Assembly (NCBI GenBank): GCA_039619475.1
Contig: CM077115.1
Coordinates: forward strand, 555,604,826 to 555,668,825
Reading direction: 5' to 3'
DNA from: Icerya purchasi
Lineage: Eukaryota > Arthropoda > Insecta > Hemiptera > Monophlebidae
Length of the DNA: 64,000 nucleotides
Shown piece by piece: positions 37,301-47,290 of this stretch. How positions within the stretch are numbered: the first letter of the stretch is position 1; each line of letters opens with the position of its first letter. Both the position numbers and the translations under genes were made by a program. The notes below the pieces were generated by a model, which worked only from the letters and a program-made list of their open reading frames with translations, did not search any database and had not been told where the DNA came from.

Positions 37301-40300
37301 CTCGAAAAATAACATCTCTAGATTCCTCCTATCTTCGGACTACTCGAAAAGTGTTTTATCGGCTATCTCCTCTCCTTTTCCTAGTCATGTCACTGATCTC
37401 ATTATTCTCCAAATTCGCTTCTTAATTTCTAATTTATTTGCATCCCGTTCTGTTTTAATCGATCTACTATGGATTCCTGGTCATTATTCCTGACAACGAG
37501 TTGATTAACTCGTTGGCACGTTCGGCGGCGACCAATAGTCTATTCTCATTAGTAGATTTCCTGCTCAAACTCTCTACTGTCTCTCTTATCGTTCCCAACA
37601 TGATTTCTGGACCGGATTCTATTCTTCATTCTTTACCAATCCTCGGTCTTTTTACTATACAGCCCTTTCCTTCCTCTCTTCCTTAATTTAATCTTTTCCC
37701 CTACCTTAGCCGTTCGATTATTTCCTCTATAGTTCGCCTGCGGTTCATCATAGTCTGCTTCCGGCTTCTCTTTTCCGTTTTACTCTCGTTCAATCACCTT
37801 TGTGTGTTGACCCTCCAGAGTTCAATTATACTTGCGACGCGAATCACGTCTTATTCGAATGCCCCTTTATTTCCTCCGAACGTGCTACTCTGTATTCTAA
37901 TCTTCTGCGTCTTGGCCTTCCTACTCCTTATAGTGTCCACTCCATTCTTGCATTCTCCTCTCTCAATATAGTTCCTCTTTGTTAGCCTTGTTTATCTCCT
38001 CAATTTCTAATCCTTTCCTTATATAATATACAATTCTCTGCGTTGGGTAAGTTCCACTGTTGACGTGCCAAAAAAAAAAAAAAAAAAAAAAAAAAAATCG
38101 TTTAGTGTTCTTGCTTTAGCGCTATATTGGTGACGTCACTTTTTTATATCATTAACAAAAAAAACTGAAAACGGTACAATTTTCGTTTATTTTATTACTG
38201 ACTGGCGAGAGTTTCAGATTTTATGAAAAATGTAGAATCATTTTTTCTCCTACAAAATGTTAAATTTTGTCGAATTCACAATTTTCCGTTTCATCAGAAT
38301 GAAGTACAGTAATAAACCGAATCGTACATATTAAGCGGCTTTCGCTCCACATTGTTGGTCTTTTATATGGAAATCGTATTTCCTAATCTTGTTGTTGTTG
38401 TTTAGCGTGGAGTTTGTTCGGTAAAAAATATTTTTTCAATATTAAGGTATTATTTCATCCCCGATGAAGAAAAAACTCGTAGTATTTTATGTTTAGAAAA
38501 TACCGAGCTGAATAAAGATTTAGCTGTTAGGTTTTCGATGTAAGAACACAATTTCAATTTAATGATAAAAAAAAAAACCGAAAAACTTTGTTCGCTGTTT
38601 TTCGGGCAGGTTTAGAACAAAACCGAAAAAAACTCGTAAAAGCGAATGTATCGAAATCGGAACAAATCTTCTCGAATCGTTTAAATTCTAATGAATGGAT
38701 CATCAATTTTACAAAAGCGAGCTAACAAATTGGTAAAGAAATCGGAATACATGATTTTTAATTTTCGACATATCATGGATAATTCAGAGGGCTTAAACGA
38801 ATGTAACCCGATTTTGAGTATAAGTTTGCAACGTTGGTAATCGAACAGAAAATGTTTCACTGAGCGATTACAGCGCCTTCAGTCGGCAATTAATGATTTC
38901 TTTATTATGAAGATAAAAAATTATATTACGAAAATATTATACATGAATCCTACATTTGTAATACTGCTTAAAATAAAAATACCTACACATTGAAATACAG
39001 AGTAATTACTAACGGAAAATTTGTTTGTTAAAACTATTGTTTAATGGAGTATAAAATTCTTTTTATTTGTTGATTATATTATGTTTAAAAATAATTTGTT
39101 TTTCGATTTAATTGCTCAAAGTGTTTTAAGCCCAAAAATGCAGTCTCTCGCACATGAAAATGGTAAAAAAAATTGATCGAAATTTGATATATTAACAGTA
39201 GTTATAAATTGGAGCTGAAAAATTTTATTGTATGTTATTGTTTTGCTTAAATCAAAAATTCTGAAAAATGGAAAATTTCTTTACTTGCGCAGTATGCTTC
39301 GCGCGACGTTTAAGAGTAAATTTATTTTATATATACACATAGTTACATTCCATAGAAAAATAGGATACCAATGGATGAACTGAAGGTGATGTAACAAAAT
39401 TTTGGAATTCAAAGATATTGTTTATTTTTTTATATTTCCTTATAGCAGTGGCGGATCCACGGGGGGTCGATAGGGGACATCCTTCCCCAAAAGAACTAAA
39501 GCGTCTATGAAAAAATTTATTATAACAAAGAAACTTAATTTTAATGCTATAAAAGATTTGTATGAATTTTACCTACGGATTTAATGATAACTAATATTTA
39601 ATACTATTTTCTAGTAAAACTATTATCATTCCTTTTTTATTCTATTTTAAACACAACTTTCGTCGATCTTTTACCACTTTTATTTATTTTTAATTTTTAT
39701 TTTGTAATATAAATGAAAATAGTTCAATGAGAAATATATATATTTTTTTTTACTTGTTCGTGTATAACGAATTTGGATCAGATTACTAACAAAAATAAAA
39801 AAGAAGTAAAGTCCAATAAAAATACTATCTTTCTTACTATTTCTAAACTACCATTTTAGCTAGAATTTTATAATTTCGTTTTATTTTTCACCCCTAAATA
39901 TAAGACAAAAATTAAATTAAAAATTTTAATAATTGTGCATTTTTAAAACACATTTTTAAATTTCTATAAAGGTCGCTATTTGTTTTTCTTTATGAAACAA
40001 GGAGTATTTCTTATATCTCCCTGCCTACCATAAAAGATTTTACGTAATTATATACCCCCCCCCCCCATCCACATGTCCTTCTAGTGCTACCCCTGTTTAT
40101 AGTATATAAATTTTATAGAGAAAAGGACGTGGTGAAGTGTTTTAATATCTGTGTTTGAAAAAGTATGGCAAAAATGAAGCGAATGGTTAAGATTATAAAT
40201 GAATGTAAGCAGGGTCGTATCTATACTAAAATTTAAGGGGTGTGGGAGGGAGTTACAAAAATATTTTTAAAAACATATACATATGTACTAACATACAAAA

Positions 40301-43300
40301 TATATTTAATTATTAATAGCACGCTAAAGCCTTGCAGTCAATTATTGCATTTGAAATATTTGAACAAACTACAATAAAAACAAATAAAAAACAACGATTT
40401 CTATGAAATTCCTAAAAACTTTAATCTTTTCTTTTGTCAAAAATTGAAAAGAAATAAACTTATTCTGAATTTCGGTCCATCCAATCCAAGAAGTCATTAT
40501 TTTTCCGACATTTTGGGATGTTTGGGGGTGGGCGAATCTTGAACTCTCCCCTCAGATACAGCCTTGAATGTAAGTATGTTAGCAAAAAACAAATAAACCT
40601 TAGGTTTAATAAATAGAAAAACGGAGAAATATTTATGATAAGTATAGTTAAAATTTAACTAAAAGAATCAATAAAATAATAAACGTAATAGATAATATGA
40701 AAAAGTAAAAAAACATGAATTGAAAGGCTACAGATTGCAGAAAGAAAGAAAGGAGGATGAGTGTAATATAGAGCATTTGTAAATTTTAAAAAATAAGCAC
40801 GATATTTAGTTCGAAATATAATGGTCATATTAACGAACACATCATTTTGATTATATTAATGCGTGTACAAAGCAATGGCTGTTCTGATGCAAATTATCGA
40901 TTTCGTAATAATTCGTTTGGTTTGCATAAATTGAATTATTTAATGGTCCTTCCATCTAAATTTTAGTCCGTCCTTAATTATATTGATTTTTACATAAAAT
41001 TTTCGGCAACAGTAAAACGTATTTTCTTGATTACCATAGGTATTTAATTTTTTGGCTACTCAACTTTTTATATTAATCTTACGAAAATATATATTTCATT
41101 GTAGACTACAATATCTATAAGAAAAAAATTGATACATAAATACAATTACACCAATGAAATTATAACTTATATTATTATTTGATTTATGTAAACAATCAAG
41201 GGCATCGCCAGCCGATGTGCTGGGGGGGGGTGATAGAAAGAGGATATGAGTTGCCCAGTTGATTAAAAAGATCCAAAGCCCCAGGAGGCAGCGGACCTCC
41301 CCTGCCCCCTCCCCTTGGCAACGCTCATGTAAACAATACTTAGTATTTAACCTCTGTAAGATTTGAAACTTCTGAAAAAACTGATGTACACACTTCTTAA
41401 TGCAAAATTCAAAATATGTTTTGTTTTAGAAACTGGGATATTTAATATATATTATTATTACTAACTTCTACCTACTTAAAATCCTATTAGATTCGGTTGA
41501 GCGTAATGTAAACATAAATAATTTTCATCGCGACCGACTGATTGCGCTCTAATCGCTCCGTAAAATTTGTCCGTTCGATTACCAACTCTGCAAACTTATA
41601 CTCAAAATCGGGTTACGTTCGTTTAAGCATACAGAGGTTTCATAACTTTTTCCTCCACTCCGAATATATTAAAGAGCAGCAGCCGATGTTCGCGAATTTC
41701 AAAATATTGTTGGCTTCAACAACTAAGAAGTGATTTTAATAATAAATCAGTGTCAGTGAAACTGGCTTATTTTATCGCTTTGGCTCCAGAAAGAACTTTA
41801 AAATTGAAGGACGAAACTTGTACTTTAGCAAAATAATCCTTAGAAAGAATTACGATTACTACTGCAGTCAAGCATCATTAATTATTGTAAAATCTAAAAG
41901 CCTCCTCTTTGAAAAACGTTAAATTTTTACTACCGAATCGTGAATATAACACAAAAGCATGATGCAGATTGGATGACCTCTGACATATTTTAAAACTTTT
42001 TACACAAATGGAATAGGCAATTGTTAATCAAAAACCAGAAAATATGCATTAAGTAATAATTTATCTCAAATTAAATTAGAATTTTTTTCTCCTAGATATA
42101 GCGATTGTGCGTCTTTAAACATTAGAACGAAGAATTAAGAATTTAAAATGTAAATGTAGAAAAATTCTAGCGGTGAAATGAATTCGAAATTTGAAAGTGA
42201 AACACTCTTTATAACATTGAATCGTAATTTCAAATACTCTCTTAATATTATTGATGATTTTTTTCTCTTCATGCTGGTTTCAAAGTGAAATTATCTCAAG
42301 ATGATGGTACGCTTTCAAACAAATTTGAATATGAAAACACAAAGAATTAATTTCGATGAAATGAAATCGGATTTTGACAATTTTGAAGTCATCAACGAAA
42401 ATTTAGTGACTGCGGATCGGTGGCAGAAGAGTAAAATAATTTGACTGCAGTGACGTCATGTTCAAGATATTTTATAGCATTATAATTAATCATTTGCCCT
42501 CTAATACTAAACTACTTCCGTGTTGGTGTGTTGAAAAAACTTAATATGCAAAAAATTAAAGGAAATTTCGATTATATAATATTCAGAGAGTCGTCTGTAA
42601 TAACGTGTCACGAGAATTTATTAACGGAAAAATTTTACAATACAAGCTGATATTATTTCTCGTTATTACGATACTTATTCAAATCGAAATTAAACCATAA
42701 ATTAAGGGGAAATGTGCCGAAAAGTTACATTTTAAAATTTTTACATATTACATTTAAAAAAAAAAAGTATTTCGTTTTTTTGTTTTTTCGTTTTTCCATT
42801 TTTTTTTTTTTTTTGGAGTATATTCTTTACAGCTTCATTTTTATATTTGTAATTTGTCCAATTGTCCGCAATAATCCAACTTGTAGAAAAAAACATTTAT
42901 AAAATCTCAAAAGCTCTTCTTTATTTAATATCGGTTATAACGAGGGACCGATTATTATGTCCTTCAGTGTCGTTATAGCCGATTTTCACTCTATCTATAT
43001 AGATATATTTTAATGGTTATGTCATTCTTACGCTAGGAGGGTAATAAGGATTTCGGGGTTACTTGAGCTATAAAGTTGCGTTACGAAAATGCGTTATGAA
43101 AGTTGTAATGGAAATTATTGTGCGAGCCGTAAATTATATTTTTCTGAAAATTATTTTAAAACAAAAAAAAAATGTATATATATATCGCTGTTGCCTTACG
43201 GAAAATAACATATATTATATATTTATGTTATACACACATTTTGTTTGTTTTTTTTTGTTTTTTTTTTTTTAAATACATATTTATGTATTCCACAAAATAC

Positions 43301-46300
43301 CCATTAATCTACTATATTATTTGTATCGTGTACGTAGAAAACAACGTTTTGTAATCTGTTAATATGTATTAATATTAGTAAAAACCAAAAATATAAAATA
43401 AAACCTAAATAACATAACGGTAAAAAGGAAAATATTAGCTCTTCCTCCATTACTATTATGCAACGTTAAAAATATTATTTTATTATGTCTAAATCATTCT
43501 TTGATTTGATTTGTAGAAAAGGTTTTTTTTTTTTTTTCTTTTTTAACGAATGCTTATTCTTCAGCCATACTTTGTTTTTCATATACGTAGTATGTACTTG
43601 TATTATTTACATCGGTATAATTTTTTTGAGGCTTTGCATCTTTTTCTTTGAAATCTCTAAGATAAATTAAAAAATATTTGTTACTTAAGAAAAATTAGAG
43701 ATTGAAATATACTATGTAATGCAATATGCAAGTTTTTTTTTTTTTCATCTCAAGAAAACTTAATGAGACTTTTACAACGGGCAATGATTCAATATTATTA
43801 ATGTGTAAAACTTTCGGTTGTTTCCTTTTTTTTCTTTTTTCCTATTTACTTTTTTAACTTATACCGCGTGTAATTTTTGTTTCATCTTTTAAATTCTTTC
43901 TTTTTGTCTCCCGCCATCTATCACGGTTTATTAATAATAAAAAATTAATTTAAAATAAAGTTTAAAAACTTGTTTGGATGAATGCGCATAATGTAGCCAG
44001 TAGTAGCACATCTATGTGAAAAATGGATTCCAATGTCCTATACGGTATAGAGAAATTTCTAATTAAAGATGGAAGAAATTTTAAAAAAATATAAAAGAAT
44101 AAACAAATGATACCGAAATGGTAAATAAATCCGATTAAATAGTTGATTATGTGCAATTTCATTTCCATGCAGCTATTCCGATTCTTTATTCTTATCAATT
44201 GCTATTACCTTTAATTCTGCCGTTTTCTAATGAAACCTCTTTGTGCAATCTACATACGCACAAAGAGGTCTTCTCAGCCTAAATCTCAGCTAAAATTACA
44301 CGCTGCACGTTAGATAAATATAAAATATTCGACGTTATCGAGCAACCTCTTGATAAAGTGTTCTTATTTACATATACTCCTTTTTTTTATTTTTTAGATG
44401 AAGTCTTTTAGAGCTTTATTATTTTGTAATGTTCATCAGAATAGTCCAACCCTCGCAATAAACTGAAATAAGATATACGAGAAGGTCGGCTTCAAAAATG
44501 TGTCATCATTTTCTCCTTGTATCTCTTCCGGTTATTAAATTTTCGATATTCTTTAAATCGGGGCTATGAGCCAAAGCAAACTGATGAAACAACTTGCGCC
44601 CTAATTATACAGTAATAAAATATAGCAATTACTTATAGGGAGATGAAATTTTATCAGAAATCTCATTCAAGGCAAGATTGTCATTTTTTCGCTTACAGGC
44701 TATTTTATAAATTGCTAATGAAAAAATGAAAAACAGAAAAACTTGACTGCGAGCAAAATGGAATGGATAAAACTGTTGCATTTCCAATACCGGTATAATA
44801 CCACGATTATTTTTTTTTTCATGACAATCAAAAATTCTAAAACACATTTGAGTACTCGTGATAAAAAAATTTCCATCGATTAATAAAATCATTGAAATGT
44901 AGTACTTTTTAGTAAATCTCGAAAAAGCGCAAGCATCAGGTTCTCAAAAAGTGTGTTGAAACGAGACGAGAATTTAGTAGAAAAATAATAATTTAGTTTC
45001 CTCGAATTTTACAAAAAGATCGTAACAATAATAATTTTTTTAATTATATCTCATACATTTTTTTTTCTAACATATTGTTAAAACCATAATTTGTATCAAT
45101 TAAACTGTAAACGCTTATTCAGCAGCTCACAAACATTCACAAGATATTAATATCTTGTTGATTTAAAATATACATATATACACACACACGTATATTAATG
45201 ACTATGTCATTCTTACGCCGGGGTACACGACATTTTTTGTCCCATGATTATGTCGGTCACGTTATATAAGATACAAAGATTAAAAATGCTGTGTTGTACA
45301 ATTACTAATATTTTTAAAAATAAAAGATGGCAAAAAATAACGTAGTCAATTTAAAATGATTTTTCTAAAAGAATTTTAGAAAACAAAAATTTAGAGTTCA
45401 AGGGGGCTTGCCCCCTTGCGAAGCCCGAAGGGCTGAGAGACAAAATGTCCCAAAAAAATTTCCCAATTTTATGTAACGTTTGTTATATTCTATATGATTT
45501 TTGTGATTATGTTATTATATTCATATGGACCGATTTAGAATTTTTATTTATATATATATATATAAAAATTACAACATAATTCTTAAGCCGACCCCTATTC
45601 GATTTTTTAACGAAAAATGTCACAATTTTATATAACGAAAAAATGTCCTAATTTTTCGTAATGAAAGTTAAATGTTAGAATAGGATTTTTGTGATTATGT
45701 TTTGTTTTTTTCTTTTTTATGCCGAAGACGATAAGAATTACGTTGTAAATTTTGATAATTTTATACAAAGTATAGAAGAAAAAGAGACAGAAATGTAAGC
45801 AAGATAGGTGAAGGAGCACAGCCCTTTGCAAGGCCAAAGTAGTCGAGTTTGCACACATTTTTAAAAAATTATAGAAAATTTCTTTGTATACAAAACAAAC
45901 TAGTCGTATGACAGAGCTGGGGGCATGTGTTGTAATTAATTATGATTAAAAAGTTATATATAAACTCTAATCGGAATGCAGTCGATATTACTCTTTCGGA
46001 ATAACTGATTACAAAAATGATAATTGCGACTATGCAGTAATCTATTGTGTACTTTATAATGTATAATGGCAAAGAACTAATCGGTGATTTGTTTAAAAAA
46101 AAAAAAAAAAATACTACCTTTCGTCGAGATTAACCGGCAAGAACGATTACATAAATACGGTGTAAATTTAAATACCTAGATGTTAGTTTTAATATCGCGG
46201 CAGTTATAGCAACAATCATTTAATTTATTAATTTATTATTTCTCATGAAAAGATATTTTTGTGCAGTAATATATGTATATATCGAACGATTAATTTTCCA

Positions 46301-47290
46301 CAGATATTTAAATTTAAAAGTGTGTGTTATTCGTCTAATCGCCCATGCTATTGATGAAGTATAATAATTCTCTGTTCGATTCTACAAATCCAATCACACT
46401 TTGTAATTTTGCAATTATTACTAATTATTACTAATTATTACTACTAAATATAGTTGCAATTTTCATCCAAAACAGTAATCAATTACGCCTAACTCGGTTC
46501 GGAACAGATTACGTGTAATTTTGTAATCGTGATAATATACTCAATTCGGTGTTGTGCAACGTCGGAGGTTAAAACAGTTTTTTTTTTCTTTTTTTTTTTT
46601 AATTTTTTTTATCTGAATTAATTTTGCGTGTCCATTTAATATTTTTAAGTTAATTTAAAATTCGTTTAAAAGTATATCATCCTCTGAAAGTTTTCTTGAG
46701 AAAAACAGTAATTACATTAAGGAAAAATTGCCGCTTCAAATTCTTGAAGTCGTACAAAAAGCTAGAATTGTTTTAGGTTTTTTAAAATTCATGGCGCGTC
46801 TGATCTGAAAAACAACGAAAAATTTTTTCAATAAAGCCTACGCGATAATTTACATAAAGGCGTACTTTAACGCTATTATTTCCATATCTAGTACCATTTT
46901 TCAAAAAAAAAAAAAAAAAAAAAAAAAAGGCGAGGTCGATAAACTTTTATTAAATTTGAAAAAATCTTTTTCCCCAAGCTTGGGCGCAGGATATAATAAT
47001 GCGTCTAACAGTTAACCGAAATTATTTTGGTACATGTAATATTTATAGCCGACATAATTTATAAGTGAAAAAAAGAAGAAAAAAAAATATATATATAATA
47101 AAAAAAATGAGGATACATTTTTACACGTTTTCTTTTTTTGCGCAGATCTTACCTGATTTTGGGTAAAGAAAAAGACGGCGATAAATCTCCCGGTCTAACA
47201 ATGACGGAAAGAACTTTAGTACTAGAATGGAAGGAAGAATGGCACACCCGGATTAGAAGATTGCAGCGGAGATCTCACGAGTGTGCCTGA
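20983..47290 (+). CDS. Net: Netrin, 3' part of the gene (five coding exons, C-terminal 213 residues)
   Basis: Netrins are secreted, laminin-related guidance cues that steer growing axons and migrating cells through DCC/Frazzled and UNC5 receptors. The five exons join with phases 1,1,1,2 through GT-AG introns and give a continuous frame. It covers laminin-type EGF repeat 3 (eight cysteines), a short acidic linker and a full NTR (netrin C-terminal) domain with six cysteines, ending at TGA 47288-47290. Intron sizes are 2930, 6054, 4470 and 12213 bp. The incoming phase (1) shows that at least one more exon lies upstream; the laminin N-terminal domain and EGF repeats 1-2 are missing from the window. 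Insects often have two netrins (A and B), and I cannot tell which this is. All intronic transposons listed between these coordinates lie within the gene. Confidence 0.92.
22189..22238. repeat. (TA)n microsatellite
   Basis: About 25 uninterrupted TA units. Confidence 0.95.
22541..22898. repeat. AT-flanked interspersed repeat, copy A
   Basis: It begins AAACTCGGCCATTTTGGCC and ends near GCCTAAGAATTACGT, with (TA)n on both sides. Copies are also at 35482-35829, 45408-45850 (inverted) and 59040-59326. On the minus strand, 22598-22541 encodes a short open peptide containing [19 protein letters not shown]. The inside has degenerate subrepeats around TATAAAATTAAGACATTTTT. The class is unknown, perhaps non-autonomous DNA with inverted ends. 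Confidence 0.8.
22898..22967. repeat. (TA)n microsatellite
   Basis: About 35 uninterrupted TA units directly after repeat copy A. Confidence 0.95.
24063..24164 (+). CDS. Net: Netrin exon: linker between EGF repeats and NTR domain
   Basis: The acceptor is AG 24061-24062 and the donor AAG|GTAAAA. The exon is 102 bp, phase 1 at both ends. It begins with KIPPPRVI, the usual continuation after the third EGF repeat. It then becomes acidic and polar ([20 protein letters not shown]), a fast-evolving linker. The exon call rests on phase, splice sites and the conserved start, since the acidic part has little family identity. Confidence 0.85.
25823..26590 (+). pseudogene. Degraded LINE RNase H and C-terminal region with poly-A tail
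   Basis: Across shifting frames the sequence reads [14 protein letters not shown] near 25821 (RNase H second motif), GNEMTDRR near 26025 (the NE..D motif) and [15 protein letters not shown] near 26275. [12 protein letters not shown] follows near 26345; the last two are the R.RTGH and C....LEH segments that follow RNase H in LINEs. An A run at 26579-26590 follows and probably marks the 3' end. Many stops and frameshifts make it an old copy, and its reverse transcriptase was not found. Confidence 0.6.
27465..27767. mobile_element. hAT-like MITE with perfect 8-bp target duplication
   Basis: The left end is CATGGGCGTCATTAGCGGGGG; the inverted right end is CAAGGGCGTCGCCAGCC. The duplication GAAGATTG is exact (27457-27464 and 27768-27775). 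Poly-C runs lie just inside both ends. It is 303 bp, non-coding, inside netrin intron 2. Its ends match the 133-bp element at 41197-41329. Confidence 0.88.
30219..30287 (+). CDS. Net: Netrin exon: start of NTR domain
   Basis: The acceptor is CTAG at 30215-30218 and the donor G|GTAAGA at 30288. It is only 69 bp, phase 1 at both ends. It encodes [19 protein letters not shown] followed by KRDY, with the first three NTR cysteines. This CGKC...YC pattern is characteristic of netrin C-terminal domains. The basic residues fit the known heparin-binding character of the domain. Confidence 0.92.
32436..33651. mobile_element. Probable hAT-like non-autonomous element
   Basis: The left end is CAGGCCCGGATCTAAAACG; the inverted right end is CAGAGGTGGATTAAGG. 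A G run (32488-32495) and a GGGCCC stretch lie inside the two ends, as in its relatives here. Flanking 8-mers are GCGATACG and ATGATATG, which agree at only five positions. No coding sequence was recognised in its 1216 bp. Confidence 0.5.
33673..34308. mobile_element. hAT-like non-autonomous element, family shared with 39446-40095
   Basis: The left end is CAGGAGCAGATCCAGAC; the inverted right end is CAGTGGCGAACCCCGGGGG. The interior is an inverted match to 39446-40095 over most of its length, for example TTGTTTCATAAAGAAAA and TAGCGACCT. The right flank is a (TA)n tract, so the target duplication cannot be judged. Confidence 0.75.
34309..34350. repeat. (TA)n microsatellite
   Basis: About 21 AT units directly after the hAT-like element. 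Confidence 0.95.
34758..34932 (+). CDS. Net: Netrin exon: central NTR domain
   Basis: The acceptor is GCAG at 34754-34757 and the donor AA|GTAAGT at 34933. It is 175 bp, entering in phase 1 and leaving in phase 2. It encodes [19 protein letters not shown], then NVQNVYKRL and [18 protein letters not shown]. The SCKCPK pair supplies NTR cysteines four and five. Confidence 0.93.
35482..35829. repeat. AT-flanked interspersed repeat, copy B
   Basis: Same start (AAACTCGGCCATTTTGGCC) and end as copy A at 22541-22898, in the same orientation and highly similar. On the minus strand it keeps a continuous frame from 35635 reading [20 protein letters not shown], then [19 protein letters not shown]. It is preceded by a (TA)n tract at about 35461-35481. 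Confidence 0.85.
36771..38097 (+). mobile_element. 5'-truncated LINE with poly-A tail, second copy of the RNase H family
   Basis: It begins in the region before RNase H ([24 protein letters not shown]), runs through RNase H and the C-terminal NHVLFECP segment, and ends with an A run at 38071-38097. A direct repeat of about 8-10 bp flanks it (TTTAGTGT at 36763-36770 and 38101-38108). The family is the same as at 2451-3883 on the other strand. It sits in netrin intron 4 in the sense orientation. Confidence 0.85.
36786..37985 (+). pseudogene. LINE RNase H and C-terminal region, broken
   Basis: A first open stretch (36786-37493, 235 codons) includes [17 protein letters not shown] (first aspartate), then [10 protein letters not shown] where relatives have a glutamate (SAEAVSIL in the 2861-3411 copy). 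It then reads [12 protein letters not shown] and WIPGHYS before a stop. The frame shifts to [12 protein letters not shown], then shifts again to a segment with [20 protein letters not shown] ending at the stop near 37983. Loss of the catalytic glutamate and at least two frame breaks mean no active enzyme. The long first open frame argues for moderate age. Confidence 0.8.
39446..40095. mobile_element. hAT-like non-autonomous element, inverted relative of 33673-34308
   Basis: The left end is CAGTGGCGGATCCACGGGGG; the inverted right end is CAGGGGTAGCACTAG, with a poly-C run just inside it (about 40056-40068). Flanks (CCTTATAG left, TTTATAG right) give only an imperfect duplication. It lies in netrin intron 4. 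Confidence 0.75.
40210..40566. mobile_element. hAT-like MITE with perfect 8-bp target duplication
   Basis: The left end is CAGGGTCGTATCTATAC; the inverted right end is CAAGGCTGTATCTGAGGGG. The duplication AATGTAAG is exact (40202-40209, 40567-40574). The interior matches the element at 19483-19870 in inverted orientation (for example TGAAATTCCTAAAAACTTT and TTCGGTCCAT). It lies in netrin intron 4. Confidence 0.9.
41197..41329. mobile_element. Short hAT-like MITE (133 bp) with perfect 8-bp target duplication
   Basis: The left end is CAAGGGCATCGCCAGCC; the inverted right end is CATGAGCGTTGCCAAGGGG. The duplication TAAACAAT is exact (41189-41196, 41330-41337). A G run (41221-41230) and C-rich blocks lie inside. 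Its ends match the 303-bp element at 27465-27767, so it looks like an internally deleted relative. Confidence 0.88.
45408..45850. repeat. AT-flanked interspersed repeat, copy D (inverted, composite)
   Basis: In inverted orientation, 45556-45850 matches copies A and B. It reads [20 protein letters not shown] on the + strand near 45738-45797, followed by a stop where the others have MKARG. 45408-45555 carries a second part that matches the right half of copy C (59209-59300), for example ATATGGACCGATTTAGAAT. A (TA)n tract separates the two parts. Confidence 0.75.
47146..47290 (+). CDS. Net: Netrin terminal coding exon: end of NTR domain and stop
   Basis: The acceptor is GCGCAG at 47140-47145 after a T-rich tract. 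Starting in phase 2, it encodes [36 protein letters not shown] and LQRRSHECA, then TGA at 47288-47290. The final HEC gives the sixth NTR cysteine. The C-terminal basic cluster (RIRRLQRR) is typical of netrins. It lies 12.2 kb from the previous exon. Confidence 0.92.

Larger units (their letters stand above)
34933..47145 (+). other. Netrin intron 4, 12.2 kb, repeat-laden
   Basis: This GT-AG intron holds repeat copies B and D, a truncated LINE and three hAT-like elements. Stretches 38109-39437, 41338-45407 and 45851-47145 are AT-rich with homopolymers and no recognised gene. Confidence 0.7.
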
